Source: Stieleria varia (GTDB lineage Bacteria > Planctomycetota > Planctomycetia > Pirellulales > Pirellulaceae). From it: a DNA stretch of 64,000 bases. Below the pieces are notes generated by a model, which made no database searches, was not told where the DNA came from, and saw only the letters and a program-made list of their open reading frames with translations. Positions 43,212-53,281 of this stretch are shown one piece after another. The stretch covers positions 6,262,001-6,326,000 of the forward strand of contig NZ_CP151726.1 of NCBI RefSeq assembly GCF_038443385.1, in the 5' to 3' direction. Position numbers and translations under genes: made by a program. Position 1 is the first letter of the stretch. Each line of letters starts with the position of its first letter.

Positions 43212-43657
43212 CTGGGCTGTTCAAAATTTGGGGTTGTGTCTTTTTGGGTTTGCGCAAGTTTATTTCCCTACTGCCGGCGCAGCCGGTGGCCCCCAGTGAG
43301 CCTCAGACGCTAGCCGTGGGCCTGAGGCGGATTGTGGTGCCGGCCCACGGCTAGCGCCTGAGGCGGATTGTGGTGCCGGCCCACGGCTAGCGCCTGAGGC
43401 TCACTTTGATTGCGATGCATGGGACAAAAACATGGACTGAAAAAACAATGTCAACCCCAAGCTTTGAGCAGTCCAGTTTATTTCCCTACTGCCGGCGCAG
43501 CCGGTGGCCCCAGTGAGCCTCAGGCGCTAGCCGTGGGCCTGAGGCGGATTGTGGTGCCGGCCCACGGCTAACGCCTGAGGCTCACTTTGATTGCGATGCA
43601 TGGGACAAAAACATGGACTGAAAAAACAATGTCAACCCCAAGCTTTGAGCAGTCCAG
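43212..43657 (+). mobile_element. MITE-like element, copy E, tandemly duplicated
   Basis: The left terminus is CTGGGCTGTTCAAAATTTGG; right termini (CAAGCTTTGAGCAGTCCAG) occur at 43476 and again at 43657. The second unit starts at TTTATTTCCCTACTG (43477), 218 bases after the same sequence in the first unit, so it lacks its own left terminus. In the first unit the hairpin's right arm plus loop is also duplicated with a 36-base period. It sits between the convergent PQQ and caspase-like genes and fills that gap. Confidence 0.82.
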
Positions 43658-43720
43658 CTTCGCCGAACAAAACATGCAAAACCAAAATCCGAGTCGACAG
43701 CAAATCTTGGCAGCCCAGCA

Positions 43721-44761
43721 TTACCTCTCAGCCGGCGTCTTCGATGCAGCCTCAGCATCCGACGCGGCTTCCTCTGGGAAGTAGATCCGGGACAGTTCCA
43801 GCATGATCGGCAGGATCTTGGCTTGATAATCCGACTCGGACTGTCCATCGTTTGCGACGCGGATGATTTCCAGTTGTGACTCAAGTTCGTCGCGACGCTT
43901 GGATTGTTCGGGTGTCAAACGAGGTGTCTCGCCGGTTGGTGACAATGTGGTCTTGGCGGCGCGTTTGCCATCGACCGTCTTGGGGCCTTTCACGACTGCC
44001 AAGCCTGCGAGAATCTTGGATGACGATCCGGCGCCGTCGCCGTTGTCATCCAACAATGCATGCTCTGTGCTGATCCGGCCTTCGGTTTGATAGAAATCAT
44101 CAACCTCACGCGTGGCCATCACGAACGCTTCCAACACGGAGACTTCGTCATCATGATCCAAGTCCGCGGCAGTGGACGACATGGCCTGGGCAAAATACTT
44201 GCCGAAGCGAGTGTAGTTCTGCTCCGAACCGCTCTTGGTCGCCGTCACGATGATTCGATGGTCCGCCGACAAGCGATTGATAAACGGGCCGCTGGAAGAC
44301 GCGTTGTTGATGACGACGATGGTTCGTTGTGAGTCCGCAAGCCAGTCGGACATTTCAGATGCGGAAAAGTCGGTTCCACGCAAATTGAATTTCGCGAGGC
44401 TGTCGGCGAACGTGCCGTGGCCGATCAGAACCAGCCAAAGCGGCGTTTCGGATTTCTCTCGCTTGGATTTTTGGATCGTGGCACTCAATTGATCCCGATC
44501 GCTATTCTCCTCGCCCGAACCTGACAGGCCGATCGTGACGCATTGCAGCTCGTTGAGCTTGGCGAGTTGCTGCCAAGTGGCCGCGGCAAGTTTGAAATCA
44601 TCCGCGTACTCAGGCGTCCCCGCTGCTCCGACCACGACGATCATGTCGTCGGAGGTTGCCGTTGGGGCAACGCTGAAGGCGAATATCAGCAGGAGAGCGG
44701 CAATGGGCCACCAAGCAGGGTTGTTGAATAACGTTCTCATCATCAAAGCTGTACCACTCAT
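43721..44761 (-). CDS. Caspase-like-fold protein, catalytic Cys apparently missing; last gene of MoxR operon
   Basis: Started at ATG 44761, which overlaps the upstream stop as ATGA; 346 residues. The signal or anchor segment is NNPAWWPIAALLLIFAFSVA. Residues ~100-200 follow the caspase/C13-type fold: PLWLVLIGHGTFADS supplies the catalytic His position, and RTIVVINNASSSGPFINRL occupies the strand where active enzymes have DxCHSG. Here it reads NNASSSG, with no Cys. HRIIVTATKSGSEQNYTRFG and a later FVMATREVDDFY fit the rest of the fold. The C-terminal ~80 residues are charged and helical. A binding or pseudo-enzyme role is inferred; Ser could conceivably substitute. Confidence 0.7.
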   Translation of the reverse strand: MSGTALMMRTLFNNPAWWPIAALLLIFAFSVAPTATSDDMIVVVGAAGTPEYADDFKLAAATWQQLAKLNELQCVTIGLSGSGEENSDRDQLSATIQKSKREKSETPLWLVLIGHGTFADSLAKFNLRGTDFSASEMSDWLADSQRTIVVINNASSSGPFINRLSADHRIIVTATKSGSEQNYTRFGKYFAQAMSSTAADLDHDDEVSVLEAFVMATREVDDFYQTEGRISTEHALLDDNGDGAGSSSKILAGLAVVKGPKTVDGKRAAKTTLSPTGETPRLTPEQSKRRDELESQLEIIRVANDGQSESDYQAKILPIMLELSRIYFPEEAASDAEAASKTPAER

Positions 44762-47211
44762 GCAAGTCCTCGCCAACGTCTCAGTCCCCATTCGGTGCAC
44801 AGACACGCGATGGCGAGCATCATGATCCAGGGACGGTGCCAGATCGGATAGACCCAGTATTCGGTTTGTGGGATCTTGTCACTGGGCAATCGGCTGATGA
44901 AACTTTCCACGGAGTCGGCGTCGATGACTTTACCACCGCTCTGCTGGGCAATCTGGTTCAGTAGTTCTCGATTGATCGCCAAACGGTCGTACTCGGCACC
45001 GCCTTTCTGTTTGGTCCAGCCGCTTTCGGCTCGTCCGATCAGCGAACCGTCCGGCGCATCGACTGACGCGTTCACACGATAAGCACCTGGGTCACGCGGC
45101 CAGTAATCACACGCGTAGACACCCGCGGCGTCGCCACTGGCATCCGCACGTAACAGCAACGGTTCACCGGACGGCGGCGTAATGGTCAACGAAACCGTGG
45201 CGTTGTCGACACCAAGAAACGAGTCGTCCAAGACGTTGACCGAGATGGCCACACTGCCGTTGGTGTCTTGTTGATCTTTGCACTCCATCTGAACGCGACG
45301 AGGCACTTCACTGACCAGCCAGCGAACGATCTGTCGCCAGGCTTGTTCGGGATCATCGGCACTTTTTTCCGATCGTCGCATCGACCAACGCCAAAAGTCC
45401 GCGATGGGCATCGCCGCACTACGTCCTTTGCCGAAACGCTGGGCCGCCAACGCAGGCAGGGTGTCACTTTCCGGCGTCGTGACGGTGGCCAGTTGCATCG
45501 CACCGGGTTTCAGGGAGCCGACGGAATTGACCGACTGAAAAGCCGGCATTTCTCTTAGCCGCTCCGTTTCGGCGACTTCCGTTTCACGCAAACGCATCCA
45601 GGGTTGCAGTAATCCCTCACGGGAAATCGACAAACCGAACTCGGACGGTTTGTGCTGTGGCGATGTCGCTTCATAGAAGGGGGACAGCGCACCCAGCGGT
45701 GTGTCGGCAAAACGTTTTCCATCAAAGGATTCTTGTCCGCCAAGCATCAGCAAGCCGCCGCCGCGGGCGGAAACAAACTGGCGGATCAACAGCATTTGAT
45801 CTTGGGTAAAAAAATCCGGCTCGATGTCATCCAGAATGATCGCGTGATAGGCAAACAATTCGTCGGCTGTTTTGGGGAACCCTTTGCTGAGTTCCTCGGA
45901 CTCTTTGACTCCCAACCGGATGATGACCGGCTCGTCGTACTGTTCAGCCGCATCCGGATCGTCCGCGACTCCTTGGAAGAGCGGATTGGTGTCGGAAACG
46001 CCTCGATCACGGAAACTGAACTTGGCTTCTTTCTTTGCAATCCGCAACAGCCCGACCAGTTGGACTTCCGCATCCGACGCCAAGGCACGATTGAGAAACT
46101 TGTACTCCCAGTTGGCACGTCCGGACAAGTACAGGACACGATAGGGACCGGAGTCACGGTGGACGGCAACGATCTTGCTGTTGTTCAACAGCGTCGATTC
46201 GCTGGAAATACCGGCACCGCTCTCCACCTGGCCGCTGGCTGAAATCGCGCCGCTGACGACATCGCGATCCGCTTCGGAAAAAGCGACCACACGATAGAAC
46301 TGCAGTCCGGACTCGTCCGGGCGAAACTGGAACGAGACTGTTTGATTTTCGTCGTCCTCGCCCAATACATGAGTCTTTTCCGCGACGACTCGTCCGGTCA
46401 AATCCTCACGTAATTGAATCGTGGCGACGCGTTGAGACATGCCGACCGCAGCGAGCGTTGCATTGAGCGTGATCGGGGAAGTTTCGAAATTCGTTTGCCG
46501 AACGCTGGTGTCGACGATTCGCAAGTCGTGAATCGCGGGCGACTCCGCAGGCAAGATCGGATACACGGGAAAGCCCAGTGAACTCCAGTCGTTCACCTCA
46601 GAAATCTTCTGCGTGTCGTTGCCGTCGGACATCAAGATCACACCGGCAACAGGTCGCTCGGCCAAACGCTGCGACAGTTCGCTCAGGCTTTGAGACAATC
46701 GCGAATCGTCACCCGTGGCGACCAAGTCGTCCGCAGAATCCAGTTCTCGCAGTCGCGAGTCGAACGCGTACGTGCGGACATCAAACGTCTGCCCAAGTTG
46801 GGTAGGCCATCGCTGAGGATCCCCGATCAATGTCTTGATCTGTCCGTGCCACGTTTCGGATTTGCCCGGGTTGGCCAGATTCATGCTGCGGCTGTCATCG
46901 ATGACGATCGGCAGCAAGTTCGCGCGGGGGCGAGGGCGTTGACCACGCCGCATGGGTTGCAACATGCAAACGGCCAACAACGCGATGGCGGCCAGTTTCA
47001 ACACCGCGCCCAAAATCGACCAACGATCGCGGCGACTACTAGCGTAATTCCAAACGACCAACAACGTGCAACCGACGCCGACGACCAGCGTCGGCAAGAT
47101 CCAATCGGGCGCACCGATCACGATGTCGCCGGGCAGCTCATAGGTCTGCTGCGCGAACAGGGGATTCATTGCAAGGTGGGGAAGGGCGATGTGTGCCCAC
47201 AGCGACATCAT
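44758..47211 (-). CDS. Membrane protein with VWA-like domain and GATase-like domain (MoxR operon)
   Basis: An 817-residue protein. Two N-terminal helices (ILPTLVVGVGCTLLVVW, AAIALLAVCMLQP) are followed by a VWA-type domain with MIDAS DDSRS (NLLPIVIDDSRSMNL) and VILMSDGNDT. After beta domains comes a class-I glutamine-amidotransferase-like region (YRVLYLSGRANWEYKFLNRA; YHAIILDDIEPDFF; GGGLLMLGGQESF). It ends with a C-terminal helix (PWIMMLAIACLCTEWGLRRW). This arrangement is common in planctomycete BatA/VWA operons. It overlaps both neighbours by four bases (47208-47211 and 44758-44761), showing tight coupling. Protein assembly or envelope quality control is inferred from MoxR-VWA systems. Confidence 0.8.
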   Translation of the reverse strand: MMSLWAHIALPHLAMNPLFAQQTYELPGDIVIGAPDWILPTLVVGVGCTLLVVWNYASSRRDRWSILGAVLKLAAIALLAVCMLQPMRRGQRPRPRANLLPIVIDDSRSMNLANPGKSETWHGQIKTLIGDPQRWPTQLGQTFDVRTYAFDSRLRELDSADDLVATGDDSRLSQSLSELSQRLAERPVAGVILMSDGNDTQKISEVNDWSSLGFPVYPILPAESPAIHDLRIVDTSVRQTNFETSPITLNATLAAVGMSQRVATIQLREDLTGRVVAEKTHVLGEDDENQTVSFQFRPDESGLQFYRVVAFSEADRDVVSGAISASGQVESGAGISSESTLLNNSKIVAVHRDSGPYRVLYLSGRANWEYKFLNRALASDAEVQLVGLLRIAKKEAKFSFRDRGVSDTNPLFQGVADDPDAAEQYDEPVIIRLGVKESEELSKGFPKTADELFAYHAIILDDIEPDFFTQDQMLLIRQFVSARGGGLLMLGGQESFDGKRFADTPLGALSPFYEATSPQHKPSEFGLSISREGLLQPWMRLRETEVAETERLREMPAFQSVNSVGSLKPGAMQLATVTTPESDTLPALAAQRFGKGRSAAMPIADFWRWSMRRSEKSADDPEQAWRQIVRWLVSEVPRRVQMECKDQQDTNGSVAISVNVLDDSFLGVDNATVSLTITPPSGEPLLLRADASGDAAGVYACDYWPRDPGAYRVNASVDAPDGSLIGRAESGWTKQKGGAEYDRLAINRELLNQIAQQSGGKVIDADSVESFISRLPSDKIPQTEYWVYPIWHRPWIMMLAIACLCTEWGLRRWRGLA

Positions 47212-50200
47212 CGACCACTCCCAAGGTTCTCGTAGTACTGACGAACCGCCTCGGTATACCGATCGGGGACAGGATCACGATCGATCGGCACCAACGCGTT
47301 CTTCTTTGCACTGCGTCGGATGTATTCCTGTTGCACGTCACGTTGCAATTCTCGCAGCGGAGCGGCAACCATTTCTTCTACCATCTCCCACTCGGGCAGC
47401 TTGGAATGTCGCTGTGTCTCGGTTCGGATCTGACGCGCGCGGTCGCGGATGCGAGCGGCACGACTGCGCAGCTCCGGGTCACCGACCATTTCTTCGACAT
47501 CACGCAGAGCATCGGACCATTCGCGGAAGTCTCCTGACATCGGAGAGTTGCCGGGTGAATCGGCTGCAAAGGGACTGCCTGATGCAGCACCCTCGCTGGG
47601 CTGGCCCTGTGGTGATTGGCCCTGTGGTGATTGGCCCTGTGGTGATTGGCCTGGCGACGGTCGCAACCCAGGTCGCTGCCTTGGCTGTCCGTCACCCGGT
47701 TCTCCTTGTCCAGGCTGCTGTCCTTGTCCCGGTTGCTGGCCCTCACCCGGCTGCTGTCCTTGTCCCGGTTGCTGGCCCTCACCAGGTTGTTGACCTTGTC
47801 CAGGCTGTTGACCTTCACCGGGTTGACCTTCATTGGGACGCTGACCCTCTCGCGGTTCGCCCTCTTGTGGTTCGCCCTGCCCCGGTTGCTGTTGCCCAGC
47901 TTGTCCTTCACCGGGTTGGTCTTCACCGGGTTGGTCTTCACCGGGTTGGTCTTCACCGGGTTGGCCTTCACCCGGTTGGCCTTCCGTTTCTGCTTGTCCT
48001 TCTTCACCAGGTTGCCCTGGCTGGCCGGGTTGCCCTGGCTGGCTTGGACGACCGTCGCCGGATTGCTCCTGAGGTTCGCCATCACCACGAGTCCCAGGAG
48101 CCTCCCGATCCAGCTCGGCATCGAGTTGTTCGGAAAGCCGTTCCAGTTGCTCGGCGGCCCTGCGGATGCCTTCCGTTTCATCGCCCAAGACCGATTCTGC
48201 GGCTTCCTCCAGGTTCTCTCTTAGCTCGCTGATTCCCTGAGCGGCTTCGCGTTGAAACTCCTTGGCCTGTTCCTCGTAACCTTGGTCCAGCAATTCAGCA
48301 GACGTATCCAGGCGGCGGTCAACTTGCTGTTGCTGAGTCCGACGATAGGAATCGTAAAGCTTCTGTGCGAGCAGCGGCTCGGACGTTTCCGCTTGTTCGA
48401 CCGTCTTTTGCATTTGCTCGAGCAGGTTGCCCAGCTTTTCGCCTTCAGTTTTCAACTGTTCGGCAAGTTTCGTTTCCTCTTTGTTTTGCCTCAGCCCTGG
48501 CGTCGGGGTTCCTTCTTCTGCCTTTTCGGCCAGTTTCTCCGTCAGCTCTTTTTGTTTCTCATCCAGAGCTTGAGCCTCGCTGCGCATTTCACGCATGGCG
48601 TCGTTGAACTGCCCCGCCGTACGGCGGCGGAACTCATCCCGCAGCTCTTCCAAGTCTCGTTCGGCGCGTTTGCCCGATGCGAGTGCTTTCGATGCGTCCT
48701 CTTGTTCCAAAGCTTCTGCGGTCTTTCTCAAGTTCTCGCGGGTTTCCTCCAGCTGATCGGCTTGCTCGGCCATCGTCTCCTGATTCTCAGGTGACATCAT
48801 CCGTTCATTCAGCTCGTCGGTTTGTCGCAACAAATCTTGTTGCTGCTCACGCAAACGTTTCAGTTGGCGTCGGATCTCTTCCTCTTCTTCCGTCGTCTCT
48901 GCTTGGTCCAACGCCGATTGCAACTTGGCCAGCTCCTTGTTCAAATCTTCTGCGCGACGAGCGAGTTCACGCAGTCGGCTCAGGACTTGGCGTTCCTCGG
49001 CTTGCTGCGGATCTTGCTCGGCATTCTGTTGTGCTTGCTGTTGTGTTTCGTAGCGATTCTCGTCTTGTTCCAGCTCCAACTCGTCGACTTGTTGTTGCCG
49101 TTGTTGTGAAGCCGCACCGCCGCTGGGTTGTTGTTGCTGGCGTTGTTGCTTGGAAACCTGGAACTCACGCGCGCGGAGTTTCAGCAATCCACTATACGCA
49201 TCGCGTTGGCTGGACATCGCGTCGACCAATGCTGAGCGATCGGATCCCTGAACGGCAGCGTCCAACCGTTTGGCGGACTCGTTCATCGCGGTCAACGCAT
49301 CGTTGGCGAATTCGACGGATGCGGGGTCTTCCAAGTTTTCGATCAACTCCTGCAACATTCCCACGGCTTCTTGTTGAGAATCGCGAATCACTGCGGCATC
49401 GCCTGTGAACAGATCCGTCAATCGATCGGGTTTCTCTCGCCGCAGCAGATTCCACGAGGCGCTGATGATTTCCTTCTGCAACTCGGCCAGCTTTTGAGCC
49501 TGTTGTGCGGCTCCAGGAGGCGGTTGCTGCCCGGGCGGGCCCGGTGGCGGCGAATCACCTGGACGAAAGATCTCTTCAAACGGTCGAACTTCGGCAAAGA
49601 ACAGGTCGCTTTGAACGCGTCGGGGTTGCCCGTCCGGTCCGACGTCTTCCGCCCAAAAATGGTATGCCAACAATTGATCGGGTTCGGCCTGGAGGTCTTC
49701 GAAAGCGACCATGTGGGCCAATTCTTCCGTGGCACCTCGCGTGATCTTTTCCGCGAGCACGATCTCTTGTTCTTCGTTGTCCTCAAACGTGTACGCGACG
49801 CCGACTTGTTGAATCCCGAAATCGTCGCGAGCCGTCGCGGTCAGCAACAGTTCCTCCAACGGCGAGACGCTGAAATCACGTGCCTTGGTGAGTTTCAACT
49901 TTGGCGGTTGATTGGGCAACACTCTTGCGATCAGCTCCGGCGGAAATTTGTTCTTGCGCCCCGCGTCGTCCGTCAATTGCAATATGAAGCGTTTTGTCTC
50001 CGTCAAGTCCAATGTCGTCTCCAACGCGCCCGGCCGATCGGCACTGGGTTGCATCTTGATTGTTTCACCGTCTTTGGATACCAATTCACACGATTGCACG
50101 TCTTTGTTCAGAAAACATTGCCAAGTGACCTTGCTGCCCTCGACTGCGGAAACACGCACGGTGTCCTCGATCAGTTTGTCCTCCAGCGAGGTGTATTCCG

Positions 50201-51065
50201 GATAATCCAGTTTCGCATCGCTGCGGACCAGGTTGGGGAACTCGAACACGGACACGTTGTAATCGCGGCTGGTCCAGTTGTCGGTTTCCACGCGATACCG
50301 CATCGCCGAATCGATCGGCGGGACGAAGCCACCCATGACGGGATCACTCAAGTTCTGACGCATGTTGATCCGTCGCTCGTTTCCTTCGCCATCGACACAG
50401 ACCAAGGTTGCCGACGAGGGTAAATCGGAACTGAATCTCGCGGTCACAACGAGGCTCGTTCCTCGCTCGATCTCGGTGTCCCCAGGCGTGACTTCGATTT
50501 CCAGTTCGGGCTGCTCGATCGTGGATTGGTCCGCAAGAGATTGAGGACTGGGCATCTGGACGGATGCCATCTGCATGCCCAACCATCCCAAGGCAACGAT
50601 CACGGCGCATCCCAAGATCCTCGCCAATACGACGCTGCCTCCGGGAACGGTGCGTTGCCAATCGTTGGCGTGGTCGTGGTCGCGTGCTTTGCGAATGACT
50701 TGCTGCTGCAAGTATCCGATGGGACGTTTGGGATCGATGCTCAGTGCGGTCAACAGACCTTGTTTCAAGTCCGGGAAACGCTCCTCAATCGATTTCGCAA
50801 TGCCTCGCGTATCCGACGCGAGTGACGATGCAATGCGATAGGCAGTCAACAGGGACAGCGCACCGGCGATAGTCAAACCGATGATGCCCACCGCGGGTGA
50901 AAACGTGCCATCGCGGACTGCCATCAGCAACAGATAACCGATGCATAGCGTGGCGACCCCGAGTACGACGACCAACCACCAAAACTGGCGAGCAAAAACA
51001 CGACGGGCGACGTTGCGGAGACTGCGGTTCAATGGCAGCAGGCCGGTGGTCAATGTGGTTTTCAT
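47208..51065 (-). CDS. Very large DUF4175-like membrane protein with coiled coil and Gly-Gln-Pro repeats
   Basis: Started at ATG 51065 (MKTTLTTGLLPLNRSL), giving ~1285 residues; the longer frame adds an unlikely His/Arg-rich leader. Three membrane helices lie in the first ~170 residues. Extracytoplasmic beta domains follow (LEIEVTPGDTEIERGTSLVV). Residues ~540-1010 are Gln/Glu/Ala-rich coiled coil (QQQAQQNAEQDPQQAEER). A low-complexity block of GQPGEDQPGED and QQPGEGQQPGQG repeats occupies about the next 150. The C-terminus is a helical domain (REWSDALRDVEEMVGDPELR). It overlaps the VWA/GATase gene by four bases. It resembles the large membrane component found beside BatA in planctomycete operons. 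Function inferred only from context. Confidence 0.75.
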   Translation of the reverse strand: MKTTLTTGLLPLNRSLRNVARRVFARQFWWLVVVLGVATLCIGYLLLMAVRDGTFSPAVGIIGLTIAGALSLLTAYRIASSLASDTRGIAKSIEERFPDLKQGLLTALSIDPKRPIGYLQQQVIRKARDHDHANDWQRTVPGGSVVLARILGCAVIVALGWLGMQMASVQMPSPQSLADQSTIEQPELEIEVTPGDTEIERGTSLVVTARFSSDLPSSATLVCVDGEGNERRINMRQNLSDPVMGGFVPPIDSAMRYRVETDNWTSRDYNVSVFEFPNLVRSDAKLDYPEYTSLEDKLIEDTVRVSAVEGSKVTWQCFLNKDVQSCELVSKDGETIKMQPSADRPGALETTLDLTETKRFILQLTDDAGRKNKFPPELIARVLPNQPPKLKLTKARDFSVSPLEELLLTATARDDFGIQQVGVAYTFEDNEEQEIVLAEKITRGATEELAHMVAFEDLQAEPDQLLAYHFWAEDVGPDGQPRRVQSDLFFAEVRPFEEIFRPGDSPPPGPPGQQPPPGAAQQAQKLAELQKEIISASWNLLRREKPDRLTDLFTGDAAVIRDSQQEAVGMLQELIENLEDPASVEFANDALTAMNESAKRLDAAVQGSDRSALVDAMSSQRDAYSGLLKLRAREFQVSKQQRQQQQPSGGAASQQRQQQVDELELEQDENRYETQQQAQQNAEQDPQQAEERQVLSRLRELARRAEDLNKELAKLQSALDQAETTEEEEEIRRQLKRLREQQQDLLRQTDELNERMMSPENQETMAEQADQLEETRENLRKTAEALEQEDASKALASGKRAERDLEELRDEFRRRTAGQFNDAMREMRSEAQALDEKQKELTEKLAEKAEEGTPTPGLRQNKEETKLAEQLKTEGEKLGNLLEQMQKTVEQAETSEPLLAQKLYDSYRRTQQQQVDRRLDTSAELLDQGYEEQAKEFQREAAQGISELRENLEEAAESVLGDETEGIRRAAEQLERLSEQLDAELDREAPGTRGDGEPQEQSGDGRPSQPGQPGQPGQPGEEGQAETEGQPGEGQPGEDQPGEDQPGEDQPGEGQAGQQQPGQGEPQEGEPREGQRPNEGQPGEGQQPGQGQQPGEGQQPGQGQQPGEGQQPGQGQQPGQGEPGDGQPRQRPGLRPSPGQSPQGQSPQGQSPQGQPSEGAASGSPFAADSPGNSPMSGDFREWSDALRDVEEMVGDPELRSRAARIRDRARQIRTETQRHSKLPEWEMVEEMVAAPLRELQRDVQQEYIRRSAKKNALVPIDRDPVPDRYTEAVRQYYENLGSGR

Positions 51066-51139
51066 GGCAGTTTCCGTGTCGGTTCCGAAGGATTCGGTTT
51101 GTTTCGCAATGATTGATTGACTGATTCGTCCGTGGTCGA

Positions 51140-53281
51140 TCATCCGTCCGCCGCGACGATGGTGGGCCTCTGGCGACTCCACCAAGTTTCGATGGCAATG
51201 GCGGCGAACGCAAACATCAGTAGCCACTGCCACACACGCTGTTGATCTTCCATTTCAACATCTCTCAACTGGCGTTGGGCTGCCGCATCGACGATTTCCG
51301 CTGACGGTTTACCAAGACGAACGCCCAAACGCTCCAGCGTGTCCGATCCCATCGGACTGGTCAAGCTTTCGGACTCGCTGAGGTTCACCGCAAACGTCTT
51401 ATCGCCTTCGTCGTCGGAGTATTGGTACAGTCCCGGACCGTCAATGACAGCGAAATCGGAAGGGTTTTCAATGCTAACTTCCTCACCGCTGGGCATTGTC
51501 AGTTTTCCGATGCCGACGATCGACAAGTCGACCGGTTCACCCGCGATAAACGATTGCCCCGATGCGATCGGGCTGGGTTGGAAAAGTCCGCTGATCATCG
51601 GGATGAATTTGGTCGACAACGCCAGTTGGCTTTCGCTGGGCTGCCACCCTGCAGTCATCAAAACGACGCTGCCACGACCTAGCGGCCGACGTACAACGGC
51701 GGGTGATTCGTCATCGAATTCTGCAAGCGTTTGGCAATCGTCCGCCAGTCCGCTCACGTTGCGATGATGCCAAAATCTGACTTTGGTGAAATCATTGAAC
51801 TGTGGGTCCGCCATCGCGGAAAACACCGGATCACTAAAGCGAATGCTCGTCAGCATCACATAGTCGTCGATTTCCGCTTCCGTCACGGTCAGCTCCGGAC
51901 TGTCCAACAGTGTCTGCAAACCAATCGCTTCGGAACCCGTGGATGGCTGCCCGAGTACGACACACACTTGACCACCCTGTTCGGCATACTGCTTCAGTCG
52001 CTGAGCGGTCTCCAGATCCAACGCTTCGCTCACCACCACCAGCGGAGTTTGCTTGGGATCGGTGTCGCCGTTGAATTGCTCCGCACGCAAGGGAACGACT
52101 CGCACGGAGACGCGAGCATCGCTCAGCGGGACTCGGTCCAGGTAATACAGCAAGCTCTCGCGTGCCGACTCTGCCGTCAAGTTTTCCGCCGGAGGCTGGC
52201 CCAGATAGATGATCTCCGCGGCCGACTGGGGTGTGATCGCATAGTAACAGACGTTGTCAAAATCTTGAGCGTCACCCGATAGCACGAGGCGATTGTGCGA
52301 ATCCGATTTCGGCAACGGGATCGTCGCAACACGCGTCTGCCCCGGTGGAACTTGGATGGGCAAACCCAGCTCAGACGATCTGTCCGCTGCGGTTTGCGAT
52401 CGGCGTGCGTCGTCATCTTTTCTGTCAAATTCCTTGCCGCGCCACTGCAACTGAAACTGAGAGGTCGTTGAGTCCGCCGAGTTGGAGACACGAACACGCA
52501 GCGAATTGTCATCGACCGCGTCATTCTCTGTCGATGCCAGAATCTGTAGCGACGCGTTGGTTGGTGATGTGTCGGCAACGTTGATCACTTGCAGCGACAG
52601 ATCTTTTGGCCAATCAAACGTCTGCAGTGCCTGCGTCGCCGCGCCCGACTGCATGTCAGAGATCAAAACGACGCGCGATGTCGATAACGCTTCATCAGGT
52701 CGCTCGGCAAAGTTGGATGAGACGGCCATCTCCGCGGCGGTGCTGATCGCCGACGCCAAATCGGTGGCATTCCAAGTCGGCTGCAACGCACGAATCTGTT
52801 CCTTGGCGGCGGACGCCCGTTGCAGCGACGGCAACTCCGCGGAATCGGCCAGTGTGATCACGGGACGTGGTTGACGATCGAAGGCAATGACCGCGATTTG
52901 ATCGGCGGCGTCCAACGAGTCGATCGTTTCCGTCGCGCGATCCATCGCGTTCTGCCAGACTCCCGCACGCCGCATGCTGGCACTGGTGTCAACCAACACC
53001 ACGATGCGTTTGCCGACACGATCGGTTTCCGTCGATGTGGTTTGTCGAAAGAACGGTCGTGAGAAAGCCGCCGCCAGCAACAGCAACGCAAGTGCCCGTG
53101 CGATCAACAACGGCAAATTCTCCAGCCGACTACGGCGGGTCAAACGCGGAGGTGTTGGTTGCAAGAACATCAGCGAGCTGAAGACGACTTCGCCCTTGGG
53201 CCGACGACGAATCAAGTGGAACAGAATCGGCAAGCCGATCGCCAGTGCACCGAGCAGATAGAGTGGCGTCAGCAGACTCAT
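51140..53281 (-). CDS. BatA/VWA-domain membrane protein (Aerotolerance regulator-like)
   Basis: A 713-residue protein. The N-terminus is a classic BatA domain (LYLLGALAIGLPILFHLIRR, FSSLMFLQ, RLENLPLLIARALALLLLAAAFSRP), followed by a VWA domain with an intact MIDAS: RIVVLVDTSASMRRAG, a later Thr, and SRVVLISDMQSG. The middle is strand-rich, with GATase-like TPLVVVSEALDLETAQRLKQ. A C-terminal helix (WQWLLMFAFAAIAIETWW) makes a second anchor. The VWA is expected to bind partner proteins via a metal ion. Its first codons overlap the stop of the DUF58 gene (53278-53281). Confidence 0.85.
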   Translation of the reverse strand: MSLLTPLYLLGALAIGLPILFHLIRRRPKGEVVFSSLMFLQPTPPRLTRRSRLENLPLLIARALALLLLAAAFSRPFFRQTTSTETDRVGKRIVVLVDTSASMRRAGVWQNAMDRATETIDSLDAADQIAVIAFDRQPRPVITLADSAELPSLQRASAAKEQIRALQPTWNATDLASAISTAAEMAVSSNFAERPDEALSTSRVVLISDMQSGAATQALQTFDWPKDLSLQVINVADTSPTNASLQILASTENDAVDDNSLRVRVSNSADSTTSQFQLQWRGKEFDRKDDDARRSQTAADRSSELGLPIQVPPGQTRVATIPLPKSDSHNRLVLSGDAQDFDNVCYYAITPQSAAEIIYLGQPPAENLTAESARESLLYYLDRVPLSDARVSVRVVPLRAEQFNGDTDPKQTPLVVVSEALDLETAQRLKQYAEQGGQVCVVLGQPSTGSEAIGLQTLLDSPELTVTEAEIDDYVMLTSIRFSDPVFSAMADPQFNDFTKVRFWHHRNVSGLADDCQTLAEFDDESPAVVRRPLGRGSVVLMTAGWQPSESQLALSTKFIPMISGLFQPSPIASGQSFIAGEPVDLSIVGIGKLTMPSGEEVSIENPSDFAVIDGPGLYQYSDDEGDKTFAVNLSESESLTSPMGSDTLERLGVRLGKPSAEIVDAAAQRQLRDVEMEDQQRVWQWLLMFAFAAIAIETWWSRQRPTIVAADG

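Noticed and set aside
43587..43784. Frame starting MIAMHGTKTWTEKT at MITE E
   Set aside because: Open only because of MITE sequence and then antisense to the caspase-like gene; the same peptide appears at other copies.
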